Positions 9,910 through 19,443 of a DNA stretch of 64,000 nucleotides are shown piece after piece. This DNA is from Desulfosarcina sp. BuS5 (GTDB lineage Bacteria > Desulfobacterota > Desulfobacteria > Desulfobacterales > BuS5): the NCBI RefSeq assembly GCF_028752835.1, contig NZ_CP087952.1:849041-913040 (forward strand), in the 5' to 3' direction. The notes beneath the pieces were generated by a model. That model saw only the letters and a list, made by a program, of their open reading frames with translations. It searched no databases and was not told the origin of the DNA. The stretch's first letter is position 1. Every line of letters begins with the position of its first letter. Both the position numbers and the translations under genes were made by a program.

Positions 9910-10272
9910 CTATTTTTTTACAGGAATTGGCCGCCACAATGGTGCAACATGAGCCTTTACAGGATTACCGTTCCAGATCAGAAGCTGCAGTTCATGAACG
10001 GCCAGAGGCCTGACCGCCTCACCGGATTTGTTTGGCCACCAGTTGAAACGTCCCTTAGACAGCCTTTTCTGACACATCCAGAATCCTTGGCCATCATACA
10101 TAATGATCTTTATGGCAGTTGCCTTTTTATTACGAAAAATAAAAACATACCCTGAAAATGGATCGGAGCGCAGCACCTGCCGACAAACAGCATTTAGACC
10201 GTCGATACCTTTTCTGAAATCCACCGGGTCTATGGCCAGCAGGATACGCATTTGCGGAGTTATCTGAATCAT
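9910..10272 (-). CDS. tnpB: IS66 accessory protein TnpB (IS66-1)
   Basis: 120 residues of the IS66 Orf2 family. Conserved features are ILLAIDPVDFRKGIDGL at the N-terminus, DPFSGYVFIFRNKKATAIKI, and YDGQGFWMCQKRLSKGRFNWWP. Members are required for transposition in characterised IS66 elements, but the biochemistry is unresolved. The ATG overlaps the tnpA stop (ATGA). Confidence 0.93.
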   Translation of the reverse strand: MIQITPQMRILLAIDPVDFRKGIDGLNAVCRQVLRSDPFSGYVFIFRNKKATAIKIIMYDGQGFWMCQKRLSKGRFNWWPNKSGEAVRPLAVHELQLLIWNGNPVKAHVAPLWRPIPVKK

Positions 10273-10655
10273 GGCTGACTCCAAAACTGTTGGGTTATAT
10301 TGATCAAGTCAGAACTGTCCGCAATTTGCATTGTCATCCTGGCACCGTTCTGATGTTGCATCTCGATAATGCCCTTGAAAGGCAAAGGGGCTTGGGCTAC
10401 ATCAAGTTCGATGAAAGATGCCGTCGGCACGGACGGATTTGGTGATATATTCTGGACGTAATGCTTTAGCTTGGTATGGTTGAGGCTCAAGGCTTTTGAT
10501 ATACGGTGCAGAGAATAGGCAGGGTATAACGAGGCAGCGGCTTCCCATAATGCTTCCGGAATGGCTTTACCTCTATCCCGGCTGTTACGCCATTGTTTAA
10601 ATTTTTCCCGTACTTCATCCAGACTGTACTCGCCTGAAGGCTGCATAAGATTCAT
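10269..10655 (-). CDS. tnpA: IS66 accessory protein TnpA (IS66-1)
   Basis: 128 residues; the first gene of the IS66 operon. An N-terminal segment EVREKFKQWRNSRDRGKAIPEALWEAA is followed by a helix-turn-helix-like part (YSLHRISKALSLNHTKLKHYV). These features fit the small IS66 OrfA protein, a predicted DNA-binding accessory. AAGGAGGATGACCG precedes the ATG on the minus strand, an excellent ribosome-binding site. Confidence 0.85.
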   Translation of the reverse strand: MNLMQPSGEYSLDEVREKFKQWRNSRDRGKAIPEALWEAAASLYPAYSLHRISKALSLNHTKLKHYVQNISPNPSVPTASFIELDVAQAPLPFKGIIEMQHQNGARMTMQIADSSDLINITQQFWSQP

Positions 10656-12809
10656 CGGTCATCCTCCTTATATAATATTACGTGATTTGAATGACCGATA
10701 CTACCTTATTTGAATTTGTTTTTCATGCACGCTTGCCGAAAGGACACGACAAAGATTTTCAAAATGTTTTCCCACTCTTCCTTGATGAGCTTGGCGTTAA
10801 TTTTACGAATGGGTTTGAGCAGATAATCTCCGTACTGCTTTGGATTCTTAAAGCCATATATCATTTTGGACCTACTACCGAGTTTGGCGTAACGTGGTGC
10901 GAACATATGCCCGAAAACATGGAGAAGGATAAAATTTACTTGATTCGTACCATGGGTATCTGTTGAATGCCGGTCGGAAATGATTTCTGATGAGTTATTG
11001 AAGAGTAGATCAAAAACGTAATGGCTTTCGTGTTCGTTGGCCCCAATAATTTTGGCATTCACGGGAATATGATTTGCTACCATAGTGTAAGCTGATATTC
11101 CTTTCTTCAGGCCAAAGTATTTGGGGGAGTACCGGGAGTTGATGGTGTTAAATTGAGTTTCATATTTTTGTCCATCACTGCTGGAATGAATGGTTTCTTC
11201 TCTGATATTGAAATATTTAAAAACTGGCAACGTGGCCATAACATTACTAATTTTGTCATTGGCCTTTTTAAGAGTTTCGAGCCTTATGAAGTTGTTAGCA
11301 GTGGGCACAATCTCTTGATAGTTCATATCAGAAATTTCAGCCATTTTGGAAAGACCAATATTGGTACCAAAGGCGACAATGCCGGCAATAATCCTGTGAT
11401 CTTCGATCTCATTTTTAACATATCTGTCCAAGATATGAGTGAAAGAAGATATAAAGTCGCAGTGCTCATCAACAAAATAAAGCAAATCGTTAACTCCTAT
11501 TTGGCGAAATTGCTCATAGATAAGATTGTTTACGGACTCTTCTTCCTTTTTGTACGGAAGGCTCCACTTGATATTATCCCCCTTCCCGGTGATCTTGATG
11601 TCCTTATTTTTCCCTTCCTTTATTCGTACGTTGACGGCTTCCAGGGAGCTCTCAAGTTCTTCTTCAAAAGAAGCCAATATGTCATCAATCGACATCTGCA
11701 AAAAGGGAATATCGAGATCCTTAATCAATTGTTCCTTGTTCTTCTCCCAGTATTCATTATCAACGAGATCATCCTCAAAACTCTTAAAATTCAGACTGTT
11801 CCTTATGAATATCTCTCCTGCATCAAGACGATTTTTTAAGAGGCGATAAACCAAAAACTCATACTTGTCGCCATTTATCGCTTTTATCTTACGTTTCTTT
11901 CCTTTTCTTTTAACTTCCCGTGATTCGAAGATGTAGCGTTTTATTTTTTTGGGGATAAACTCCTGTGGAAAATTTTGCTTTTTGATCTGGCTTAAACTTT
12001 TCTTCTTAAGAAATGAATCTTTGAGAAAAGTTGCAGCTTCAAGAAGTGGATCTTCTTCGATCTGGCTCTTAAATTCAAGATTTAGAAAGAGTGGTCTAAT
12101 ATTCTTCTTAAATTTCGAAGATTCGGCCACATAATGATTCCATTCATAGTCGGCGACATCAATCTTTGTTTTGGAGATGAATTTGGAAAGAAAAGGTATT
12201 TTGTCTTTTTCCAGAATGGAGAAGGCTATTTCCTGTATGTCTTCAAATGTCGTATCCTTCGGGATATTATCATTTATGTATAATTCTATGAGCCGCCCTG
12301 CCTCTTTGACATATTTGTTCCCCTCAACTGTGTATTCATATACTTTTTTTTTGGCGATCTGCTTTGCGTTGGCAAGAAATTGGCTCACGTAATAGAGGAA
12401 GGTTTTGGTCAAATTGTCATTAATTTTCTGGTACCGGATAAATATGAAGCAGAGCAGATATAAGTAAGCCGTCTCCCTGTTGATTCGCTTCATCTTTTGA
12501 ACGGTATAATACTCTACCAATGAGGCATAATATTTGATGTTTTCGTTTGAGATCCTGACATTAGGCAAAAACTCTTCTGCTAGATTATAGACAGACTTGA
12601 GGACTTCTAATTTCTTGATTTCTTGAGATATTTCTTTATAGCTGAAGTCCTTCGGCTCTTTTTTCAATAGAGTAAGTTCATAAAGCCCACCTTCCTCAGC
12701 ACTTAGAATTTTTTCAAAGGCTTCGTAATTCTCTTCAGAAATATATTGAGAAATCGCCGTTACAAGGCGGGTCATTTCGGTCGTAAGCGCTTTCCCAACA
12801 ATATTCTGC

Positions 12810-15078
12810 TCGTGCCAAGATAAATCCGAATCGTTGGGATAAGACACAAGGTCTTTGAAACTCGATATTGTTACCAAGTGGGTGCTCGGGAAACGGTTTG
12901 TTTCCTTCATCTCTGCAGGGCTTGCTCTGGCATTGATGTTAAGATAGTCCCACCTGACTAAAGACTAACCAGCAGGTCAGTAGCGAAGTCCACAGGTAAA
13001 CCCGGTAACGGGAGTCTGGAGCTGGACGGAGCAAGATTGCAGGCTCTGTATTGAGCCCCGAAAAATGTATGGTTGTGGTCATTGTGATAATCCTGCTTGC
13101 AGGAAAAAGCCGACGCTTTGGAGACAGCGGAAGGCAGCAGTCCTGAATATGCTAAGGCAAGTATTCAGGACACCACCGGGGTCTTAGACCAGGGCATGTA
13201 CTCAAAGGGGTAGCTCGGGAACTTGGGAGACCCGGATGTTTCCTTGGGTAAAAAGAACGGTAACAGGAAATCCAGCGCAAGCGAAATCCCGGCGTTGCAT
13301 AGGAATGTCCCGCCTTGCAACGAGTCTGCCATTGGCAGAAACACAAACATTAAAAGATGGGCGATACAAGGTATCAGGGGAGGATAGCGAAGAGCGAACG
13401 AACCTGAGATAAACATTCGGAAGTCTTAGCAGATCATAGTACCGATGATTAAGAATTGAACTATCTTGATCGGAAAGGTGGGGAAGTGATGCCCAAGCGA
13501 CCCACTGCAGGGAAGGTGAAGCAGGGTATAACGTTTTTTTGGCAGGAATTATGGGAGATACACAGATGTCACAAACCATATCAACAAAAAGCCGAGAAAT
13601 TGCAAGAACGGTCGCTTGCAATTCCAGACCGATAGAATGGGGACAACCACCGGTGTTAACAGGTGGGTCATCCCTTATCAAAATCGAGCTGCTTGCTCAA
13701 AGTAATCCTGAACTGGTATTTACATCAGTAGTCCATCGGATAGACTTTGATTTACTGAAACAATCCTTTCGTAAAATTCGGAAAAGCAAATCTGCAGGAG
13801 TGGACAAGGTTACGGCAAAGGAGTATGCCGAAAATCTTGATCAAAACCTCTATAATCTGTATGAACGACTGCGGAGAGGACAGTACGTTGCGTCTCCTGT
13901 AAAGCGTATCTGGATAGACAAGGAAGGAGGGAAAAAGCGTCCAATTGGCATACCTGTACTTGAGGATAAAATTGTCCAGAAAGCAGCAGCAGCCATATTG
14001 AATGTCATATTTGACAGGAATTTTTACAATTTTTCCCATGCATTCAGAAAAGGTCGGAGCCAACACATGGCAATCAAAGATTTACGTGAGCAATGCTTGA
14101 AGCAGAATATCAGCTGGATAGTAAGCGCAGATATTACAGGACTATTTGACAATATTAATCACGAGTTACTTAAAGACATGATACGTCGGAGAGTAAGTGA
14201 CGGCGGAATGATTCGCCTGATAGGGAAGTGGTTGAATGCAGGCGTAATGGAGGAAGGCAACCTGACGTACTCTGAAACGGGCACTCCACAGGGAGGAGTA
14301 ATTTCCCCTGTGCTCAGTAATATCTTTCTTCATTATGTTTTAGATGACTGGTACGTGAAAGAAGTGATCCCCCGGATGAAAGGGAGATGCTCCATCATAC
14401 GCTGGGCGGATGATTTCATCCTCGGGTTCGAGTATGAAAAAGACGCATTGCGTGTCATGGATGTATTACCCAGGCGGTTCGAACAGTTCGAGCTGTCACT
14501 TCACCCGGAAAAGACAAAACTGATTCGATTTTCCAAACGCATTAGCGGAAAGGGAAACGGGACGTTTGATTTTTTAGGGTTTACATTTTACTGGTCAAAA
14601 TCATTAAAAGGGTACATGGTAATAAAGAAAAAGACGGCAAGAAAGCGTTCAAGCCGTTTTATGAAGAGAATATGGATATGGTGCAAGGATAACCGTCATA
14701 AGCCAATGGCCGAGCAGTATGAGATTCTTTGCAGTAAACTGCGAGGTTTTTACCAGTACTTTGGAGTAATAAGTAACTACAAAGTGCTGGAAGTTGTGTT
14801 TGAATATACTGAGAAAGCATGGCGTCGATGGTTAAGCCGAAGAAGTCACAAGGGCGAAGTAATGTTCGAGGACTTGCGCACAACATACCCACTGCCATTA
14901 CCCAGAATAGTCCATAATATTTGATGCCGTAAGGGCTGCAAAGTTATACGCCAAACGGGGTGTCGCCTGTTTGGTTGATAATCCGGTAAAAAGGATTTGA
15001 ACCGAGGAACCGTATGAGGGAAATCTTCACGTACGGGTCTGTAGGGGGGGCGTCGGGTAACCGATGCTCCTACCTGGA
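12810..15078 (+). mobile_element. Group II intron G1, complete
   Basis: 2269 bp. The 3' end shows a domain V-like hairpin (AACCGTATGAGGG...TTCACGTACGGGT, about 15008-15040), then a domain VI-like stem ending CTACCTGGA. Ends were fixed by comparing the joined tnpA flanks with the Tn3 family and by copy G4, where the empty IS66 site is available. Both give an insert starting TCGTGCC, two bases before the GTGCC that resembles the usual GUGYG intron start. The 5' ribozyme part (12810-13550) precedes the maturase gene. Other copies: 45684-47422, 50974-51331, 53250-55515 and 57722-62327. Confidence 0.85.
13551..14924 (+). CDS. ltrA: Group II intron reverse transcriptase/maturase (G1)
   Basis: About 457 residues from the ATG at 13551; an alternative TTG is 12 bases upstream. 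RT domain: SAGVDKVTAKEYAENL, RPIGIPVLEDKIVQKA, WIVSADITGLFDNINHELL, ETGTPQGGVISPVLSNIFLHYVLD (written in pieces: ETGTPQGGVISP, LSNIFLHYVLD), and the active site IIRWADDFILGF (YADD variant WADD). The maturase X domain lies at about 380-430 (KPMAEQYEILCSKLRGFYQYFG). The protein stops at PLPLPRIVHNI with no HNH endonuclease. It should bind and help splice the intron RNA and reverse transcribe it during retrohoming. Lack of the endonuclease suggests use of replication forks or single-stranded targets (known for such introns; inferred here). Confidence 0.92.
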   Translation: MGDTQMSQTISTKSREIARTVACNSRPIEWGQPPVLTGGSSLIKIELLAQSNPELVFTSVVHRIDFDLLKQSFRKIRKSKSAGVDKVTAKEYAENLDQNLYNLYERLRRGQYVASPVKRIWIDKEGGKKRPIGIPVLEDKIVQKAAAAILNVIFDRNFYNFSHAFRKGRSQHMAIKDLREQCLKQNISWIVSADITGLFDNINHELLKDMIRRRVSDGGMIRLIGKWLNAGVMEEGNLTYSETGTPQGGVISPVLSNIFLHYVLDDWYVKEVIPRMKGRCSIIRWADDFILGFEYEKDALRVMDVLPRRFEQFELSLHPEKTKLIRFSKRISGKGNGTFDFLGFTFYWSKSLKGYMVIKKKTARKRSSRFMKRIWIWCKDNRHKPMAEQYEILCSKLRGFYQYFGVISNYKVLEVVFEYTEKAWRRWLSRRSHKGEVMFEDLRTTYPLPLPRIVHNI

Positions 15079-15581
15079 ATAACACTGTAGCCGGGAATGA
15101 CGACACGATGAGTTTCCAAGTAACTAAGCAATTCACGAAAAATATAGATAGGTTTAGAGTGAATGGACACAAAAAAATTGGCTTTCTCCTCCAATTTCTC
15201 TCTGGTCTCTTCTGTCGCAACACGATATCTATGCAGTTCTAAAATTTGCCTCTGTTGACTCAAGCGAGTGGGCTTTGACACTTCGATGTCCCTTAACTCA
15301 TGACCATGGCGATAGAAATATTTGTGCGGGATATACTCAATGTCCTCTTCAACCTCACGGTAAGAGAAAACAAAAAACATTTTCTTTGCCTTGAAATACC
15401 CTAACTGCAATATGAAGTAAATTTTTGACCGGATTGATCGTAGAGAACTTAATACATTTTCTTCTGCCCGACTGAGTGCAAAATACTTTGCCCTTTCCTC
15501 AACATTAAATTCGGGTAGGCCATACAACTCTTTAATCTCACTATCGGTGAGTATTTTTAGCCTTTTCCCGGGATCAGCCAT

Positions 15582-15741
15582 AGGTGGTCCTGTTTTCTTA
15601 AAAACGGTCGTTTTTGATAAAAGATTTATCTTTGGCCAAGAACACCTTCAAAATGTCCATTTTTATTCTCAAAAAGGTTTCTTGAAATATATTTCTCAAT
15701 TTACTATAATAAAAACGAGTTTTGAGAAAGGATAAAATTCC
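15582..15741. promoter_or_regulatory. Intergenic region between divergent tnpA and tnpR; probable res site
   Basis: 160 AT-rich bases between tnpA (minus) and tnpR (plus) of Tn3-B. By analogy with Tn3-family elements this should hold the res subsites and both promoters. Runs such as TTTTGAGAAAGG and TTCTCAAAAAGG suggest repeated resolvase half-sites, but I could not define subsites I-III. Confidence 0.45.
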
Positions 15742-15955
15742 ATGTTGATAGGTTATGCCCGTGTCTCTTCAGAAGATCAAAATCTGGATTTGCAATTTGA
15801 TGCCTTAAAGAAAGCAGGCTGTTCGAGAATGTTTTCAGACAAATTATCGGGTATACACAAAATGAGACCCGGGCTAGACGATGCGCTTTCCCATCTGCGA
15901 TCAAGCGATACGTTTGTGATCTGGAAGCTTGATCGATTGGGGCGCAATTTAAAGG

Positions 15956-15964
15956 GACTAATAG
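15956..15964. repeat. 9-bp target duplication of D2 (left)
   Basis: GACTAATAG at 15956-15964 is repeated at 18271-18279, directly flanking D2. Confidence 0.95.
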
Positions 15965-16033
15965 TGGGGTGTCCAAAAACTCAGTTTTGTGGCTACTTTT
16001 TTTGCTCAACTTTTGGCCCTATCATGAGTGCGA

Positions 16034-16339
16034 TTAATATCTTGGCACATTGTTGGGGTCATGAAATGCAGCATTAAAATTATCTTCCCCAACCAAATCC
16101 CGGCATTCTTTGCACTCCTGCCATATCCCTGAATGGCTGTTATTGTAATGAAAATGGCAGAGACCCTCGTGCTCGTGATGATATTGGCAATAATCTCCAC
16201 CTTTTATAGATGCAAAAGAAGTGTCACAGCAAATCCATTGGTCACAACATTTTGTTTTTATTAAAGGAACAGAATCGTTTCCACAAAAGCTACAATGTTT
16301 GCCAGGGATTATTTTTGCTTGCAATCTATCATATGTCAT
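16034..16339 (-). CDS. Cys/His-rich protein of element D (D2)
   Basis: Identical in sequence to the 101-residue protein in D1 (CxxC, CC...CC, HHEHEGLCHFHY and CKEC motifs). Intact. Confidence 0.7.
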   Translation of the reverse strand: MTYDRLQAKIIPGKHCSFCGNDSVPLIKTKCCDQWICCDTSFASIKGGDYCQYHHEHEGLCHFHYNNSHSGIWQECKECRDLVGEDNFNAAFHDPNNVPRY

Positions 16340-16463
16340 TCAGGCACCTTCAATATTTTCAGTAAAATTTGCGTAGACCATAACAAAATGCCGTCAATAA
16401 TTCAAAATTGCTGATTGAAAAAAATTATTATTCCCTATATATTCAAATATTTTAACCAAAAAG

Positions 16464-18115
16464 ATGGTTATTGCTATGAGTAAAGTTTCAAAATTAAAAA
16501 AAGTAGAACTGCCTGGAAAGACAAAGCAGTTGATCGTACTCGTATAATTAAGTATCAGAAAGCTGAGCTGAAACGTACTAAAAATGAACGAAATAAATAC
16601 AAGTCTGAACTCCGGAAAAATAGACAAGAATTAGAACAAGAACGTAAAAAGAACACATTGTCGGTTAATAGTAAGGAGGAATTGATTTTTATTTCTTTAC
16701 GCCTATTTTTGGTCGGACACGTTGGATTCAGAGCAATATCAAGAATGTTTGGCATTTTACAAGCATACCTTGGGATAACCAAAATACCGTGCCCTCAAAC
16801 GATCATTAACTGGGTCACCAGATATTCACTATCAAAAATCTGGAACTATAAAGGGCTTTCTTCTGTTTCTTTTGATATGGATAAGATTGTAAATGGTGCT
16901 ATTTGGATGATAGATACCTCAATAGCATTGGGAGCTGGTAAAATTCTTGCTATTTTGGAGCTTAGAACTGATCATTTTAAAAATCATGAAGGTGCTCCAA
17001 CTCTTGAAAACATCAATTGTGTAGCAATTTCAGTGGCGAAATCATGGACTGGAGAATCCATTGCAAATTTTTTACAAAAGGTGATTCTCATCACCGGAAA
17101 ACCTGCTGCATATTTGAAAGACGGAGGAATGGACCTCATGAAAGGTGTCAGACTCCTAAATGAAAGAGGATTTTCAAGTTTCTCCATTGATGATATTTCT
17201 CATGTTGTTGCCAATCTATTAAAAAAAGAATATACAAAACATCCTTCGTATGACTGTTTTATCTCTGCTTGCGGACAAGCCTCAAAAAAATTTAAGCAAA
17301 CAGTACTTGCATTTTTTGCACCCCCAAAGGTTTCGACAAAAGCTCGATTCATGAATATTCATCGAATGGTGAAATGGGCTGAAATGGTTCTTAAGCACTC
17401 ACCACGGGGGCGAGTTTCAAAGGACTCTGTAGTTTCAAAACTTAGGAATTATCTTGGTAAACTTCCTGAATATAAACAGTTTATCAAGCGATTTCTTCGT
17501 GATGCATCTCCTCTTTTAAAAAGCCAGGAAATTCTTAAAGCTCAAGGCTTGAATATGAAAACCTACAAAGAGTGCAAAGAACTTTTAAAAAATATCCCTC
17601 AAAGCTCTCAAGTACGTATCGGTTTTATTACCTGGATGGAAAAACAATTAATAGTCGCTGAATCATTGGGCATGGGCAATACTGGAATGCCTATTTGTTC
17701 TGATAATATTGAATCCCTGTTTGGACTTGGTAAAACACATGGTACAGGAGAAGTAAAAGATGCAAACCGAATTGCACTTCGTTTACCGGCTTTTTGCGGA
17801 TCTGTGAATAGAGAATCCGTTCGGATGGCAATGGGCGTTACAGTAAAGGAACAACAGGAAGTTGAAAATAAGTTGTTGTCTTTAACTCGGCAGCGCCGAA
17901 AAATTTTACCAACCCCCGGAAGCCTTACAGATAGTTTGTCAACTGAGTTTGACTGTGGTTTAACTCTTCTACCGGTGCCAAAAAATGATGAAAAATCAAA
18001 AGATGTAACTGATATTACAGCAAATTTTGAACAATTAGGTGGGCCCGTAAATAAGTTTACAAAACAACCTTACGCGCTCAATAATGCCGAATATAATAAC
18101 CGTGCCGCAGCTTAA
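16464..18115 (+). CDS. Element D transposase, predicted -1 frameshift product (D2)
   Basis: Same organisation as in D1: short start frame from ATG 16464, A7 slippery run, long -1 frame to 18115. The protein differs from D1 by one residue (Ala-Leu for Ala-Pro) near the C-terminus. Intact DDE residues. Confidence 0.75.
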
Positions 18116-18675
18116 TAAGCATTTGTTTAACCACATTCAAATATAAATAATGGGTATTATCAACATGTTAATGCTTTGTTTATAAATGGAGCAAATTGAC
18201 ATACATAACTTATATTCTGAAGGGGGGGCCAAATCCTGAGCAAGCTAATTATGGGGATTTAGACACCCCAGACTAATAGACTTGGTGGGAAAGCTTGAGG
18301 AGGGCGGTATTCACTTTCAGAGCATTACCGATGGAATTGATACCACCTCGCCAGCGGGCAGGTTTTTTTTTCACGTAATGGCCTCCCTTGCTCAGATGGA
18401 GCGGGAGCTGCTAATAGAGCGGACCAAAGCAGGGTTAATGGCTGCAAAGAAACGAGGCCGGGTGGGGGGACGCCGACGCACAATGACTCCAAGTAAAGTC
18501 GAAGCGGCTAAAAAGCTTTTGGCTGAAAGAATGCCACCTCGGGAGGTTGCACAAAATTTAGGGGTATCAATTCCCACCCTTTACCGGTGGTGTCCAGCTT
18601 CAGAAAGAGCTTAGCTGGATTATAGTGCCAGTCATATGACCGGAACGATAGCAAGGACTTACCAACTATCAATTA

Positions 18676-18734
18676 GGGAATTTTGACCATAAATTCCTTA
18701 TTTTACCTTTTTGCGGCGTTGGTCAAAAATTCCC
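18676..18734. terminator. Inverted repeat after tnpR, possible terminator or element end
   Basis: GGGAATTTTGACC at 18676-18688 is complementary (one bulge) to GGTCAAAAATTCCC at 18721-18734. It follows tnpR of Tn3-B and precedes the TA cassette promoter. It could end tnpR transcription or mark a lost boundary; no T-run follows, so terminator function is uncertain. Confidence 0.4.
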
Positions 18735-18760
18735 ATTATGCCACCATCAATACAATCCGC

Positions 18761-18789
18761 TTGACATATTACCTTCTCCGTAATAGTAG
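18761..18789 (+). promoter_or_regulatory. Promoter of HigBA cassette 1, apparently leaderless
   Basis: TTGACA at 18761-18766, 17-base spacer, TAGTAG at 18784-18789. The toxin ATG is at 18796, only six bases after the -10, and no ribosome-binding site is present, so transcription should start at or next to the ATG. Confidence 0.6.
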
Positions 18790-18795
18790 TTGTTC

Positions 18796-19074
18796 ATGAT
18801 TAAATCATTTTCCTGCCGAGATACTGAAAAGCTATTTAATGACAAACGAGTGAGACGTTTCCAATCTTTTGAACGGCAGGCAAGAAAGCGGTTAATGGTT
18901 TTGCATGCTGCTCCAAGCCTGGATGCCTTAAAGCTAAATCCAGGGAACAAATTCCATGCCTTGGGAGGAAACAGAAAAGGACAATATGCTATCAGTATTA
19001 ACAAACAATGGCGTGTTTGTTTCAAGTGGCATGACAATAATGCTTATCACGCTAAAATTGTGGATTATCATTGA
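18796..19074 (+). CDS. higB: HigB/RelE-type toxin
   Basis: 92 residues from ATG 18796 (MIKSFSCRDTEKLFNDKRVRRF). HigB hallmarks: ARKRLMVLHAAPSLDALKLNPGNKFHAL, GQYAISINKQWRVCFKW, AYHAKIVDYH. HigB toxins are ribosome-dependent mRNA interferases held inactive by HigA. Toxin-first order is typical of higBA. The gene is followed 9 bases later by higA. Start chosen from the promoter position and family N-terminus; a TTG two codons upstream is unlikely. Confidence 0.9.
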   Translation: MIKSFSCRDTEKLFNDKRVRRFQSFERQARKRLMVLHAAPSLDALKLNPGNKFHALGGNRKGQYAISINKQWRVCFKWHDNNAYHAKIVDYH

Positions 19075-19083
19075 GGTGTAAAG

Positions 19084-19443
19084 ATGAGTACAAAGAAATT
19101 TCTTGATCCTATTACCCCAGGTGAAATTTTGCGAGAAGATTTTATGGAACCGATGGGTCTTAGTATAAATAGACTTGCACGAGATCTTGTTGTTCCGCCC
19201 AATAGGATAAGCGGAATCGTCAATGGCAAACGTGCCATTACAGCGGATACCGCCTTGAGATTGCAACTCTACTTTAAAATTGAGGCGCAATTTTGGCTGA
19301 ATCTCCAGTCTGAACATGACTTAAGAATGATTAAACGCAAAATTTGGTCTGATATTGAACGTCGCATCTTACCAGCGCAAGATATACAGGTAATAAAAGC
19401 GCATGAATCTATGGCATATAGGGATAGGACTCCCCATCATTGA
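19084..19443 (+). CDS. higA: HigA antitoxin, C-terminus altered by ORF-less intron
   Basis: 119 residues as read; starts after GAGGTGTAAAG. XRE helix-turn-helix: GEILREDFMEPMGLSINRLARDL, RISGIVNGKRAITADTALRL, then YFKIEAQFWLNLQSEHDLR. The natural end appears to be ...KAHESMAF-stop: joining the sequence left of about 19417 to the TTTTAAG right of about 20100 recreates it. As it stands the last residues (YRDRTPHH) come from the group II intron inserted antisense here. Only the extreme C-terminus changes, so the antitoxin may still work. Confidence 0.85.
   Translation: MSTKKFLDPITPGEILREDFMEPMGLSINRLARDLVVPPNRISGIVNGKRAITADTALRLQLYFKIEAQFWLNLQSEHDLRMIKRKIWSDIERRILPAQDIQVIKAHESMAYRDRTPHH

Larger units (their letters stand above)
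4986..10747 (-). mobile_element. IS66-family element with DUF4338 passenger (IS66-1), interrupted by D1
   Basis: Terminal inverted repeats GTGTCCTTTCGGCAAGCGTG (4986) and complement ending GAAAGGACAC (10747). On the minus strand the gene order is tnpA, tnpB, a DUF4338 gene, tnpC. Adjacent genes overlap by ATGA or GTGA junctions except before the DUF4338 gene. Element D1 (6351-8656) sits inside tnpC with a 9-bp duplication. The element's own flanks (GGTGTTCT left, GACAAAGA right) are not duplicates: the left is a cassette gene, the right a Tn3 tnpA, so the two halves come from different insertion sites. A second copy is at 51332-57042 and a 3' fragment at 31668-31892. Confidence 0.9.
10748..15581 (-). 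pseudogene. tnpA: Tn3-family transposase tnpA split by intron G1 and truncated by IS66-1 (Tn3-B)
   Basis: The N-terminal exon is 15581-15079 (MADPGKRLKILTDSEIKELYGLP..., DUF4158-type, ending HRVVIPGYSV). It is separated by group II intron G1 (12810-15078) from the rest (12809-10748). Joining the two flanks restores GYSVMQNIVGKALT, the expected family motif. The second part shows AYLYLLCFIFIRYQ, HSSSDGQKYE and DRHSTDTHG (two catalytic Asp). The frame is cut at 10748 by IS66-1 after EEWENILKIFV, so the last roughly 250 residues with the catalytic Glu are gone. G1 lies antisense to tnpA, so it cannot be spliced from the tnpA mRNA. Divergent from tnpR at 15742. Confidence 0.88.
15965..18270 (+). 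mobile_element. Element D copy D2, complete
   Basis: 2306 bp, same length as D1, with identical ends and a perfect 9-bp duplication. It is almost identical to D1 throughout; differences seen are a few substitutions near the right end (for example PYALNN instead of PYAPNN). The near identity of two independently inserted copies shows recent transposition. Confidence 0.92.
15742..18614 (+). pseudogene. tnpR: Serine resolvase tnpR of Tn3-B, split by D2
   Basis: First part 15742-15964 encodes MLIGYARVSSEDQNLDLQFDAL, with the nucleophilic Ser in YARVS, and ends RLGRNLKGLI. After D2 the frame resumes at 18280 with DLVGKLEEGGIHFQSITDGIDT, the AGRFFFHVMASLAQMERELI-type E helix, and a C-terminal helix-turn-helix (MPPREVAQNLGVSIPTLYRW). 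Removing D2 and one duplication copy gives about 185 residues, the normal resolvase length. It resolves Tn3 cointegrates at res. Inactive as interrupted. Confidence 0.92.

Noticed and set aside
13165-13681. Minus-strand frames of 83 and 159 residues in the intron 5' region
   Set aside because: They overlap structured ribozyme sequence, recur only with the intron, and resemble no protein family.
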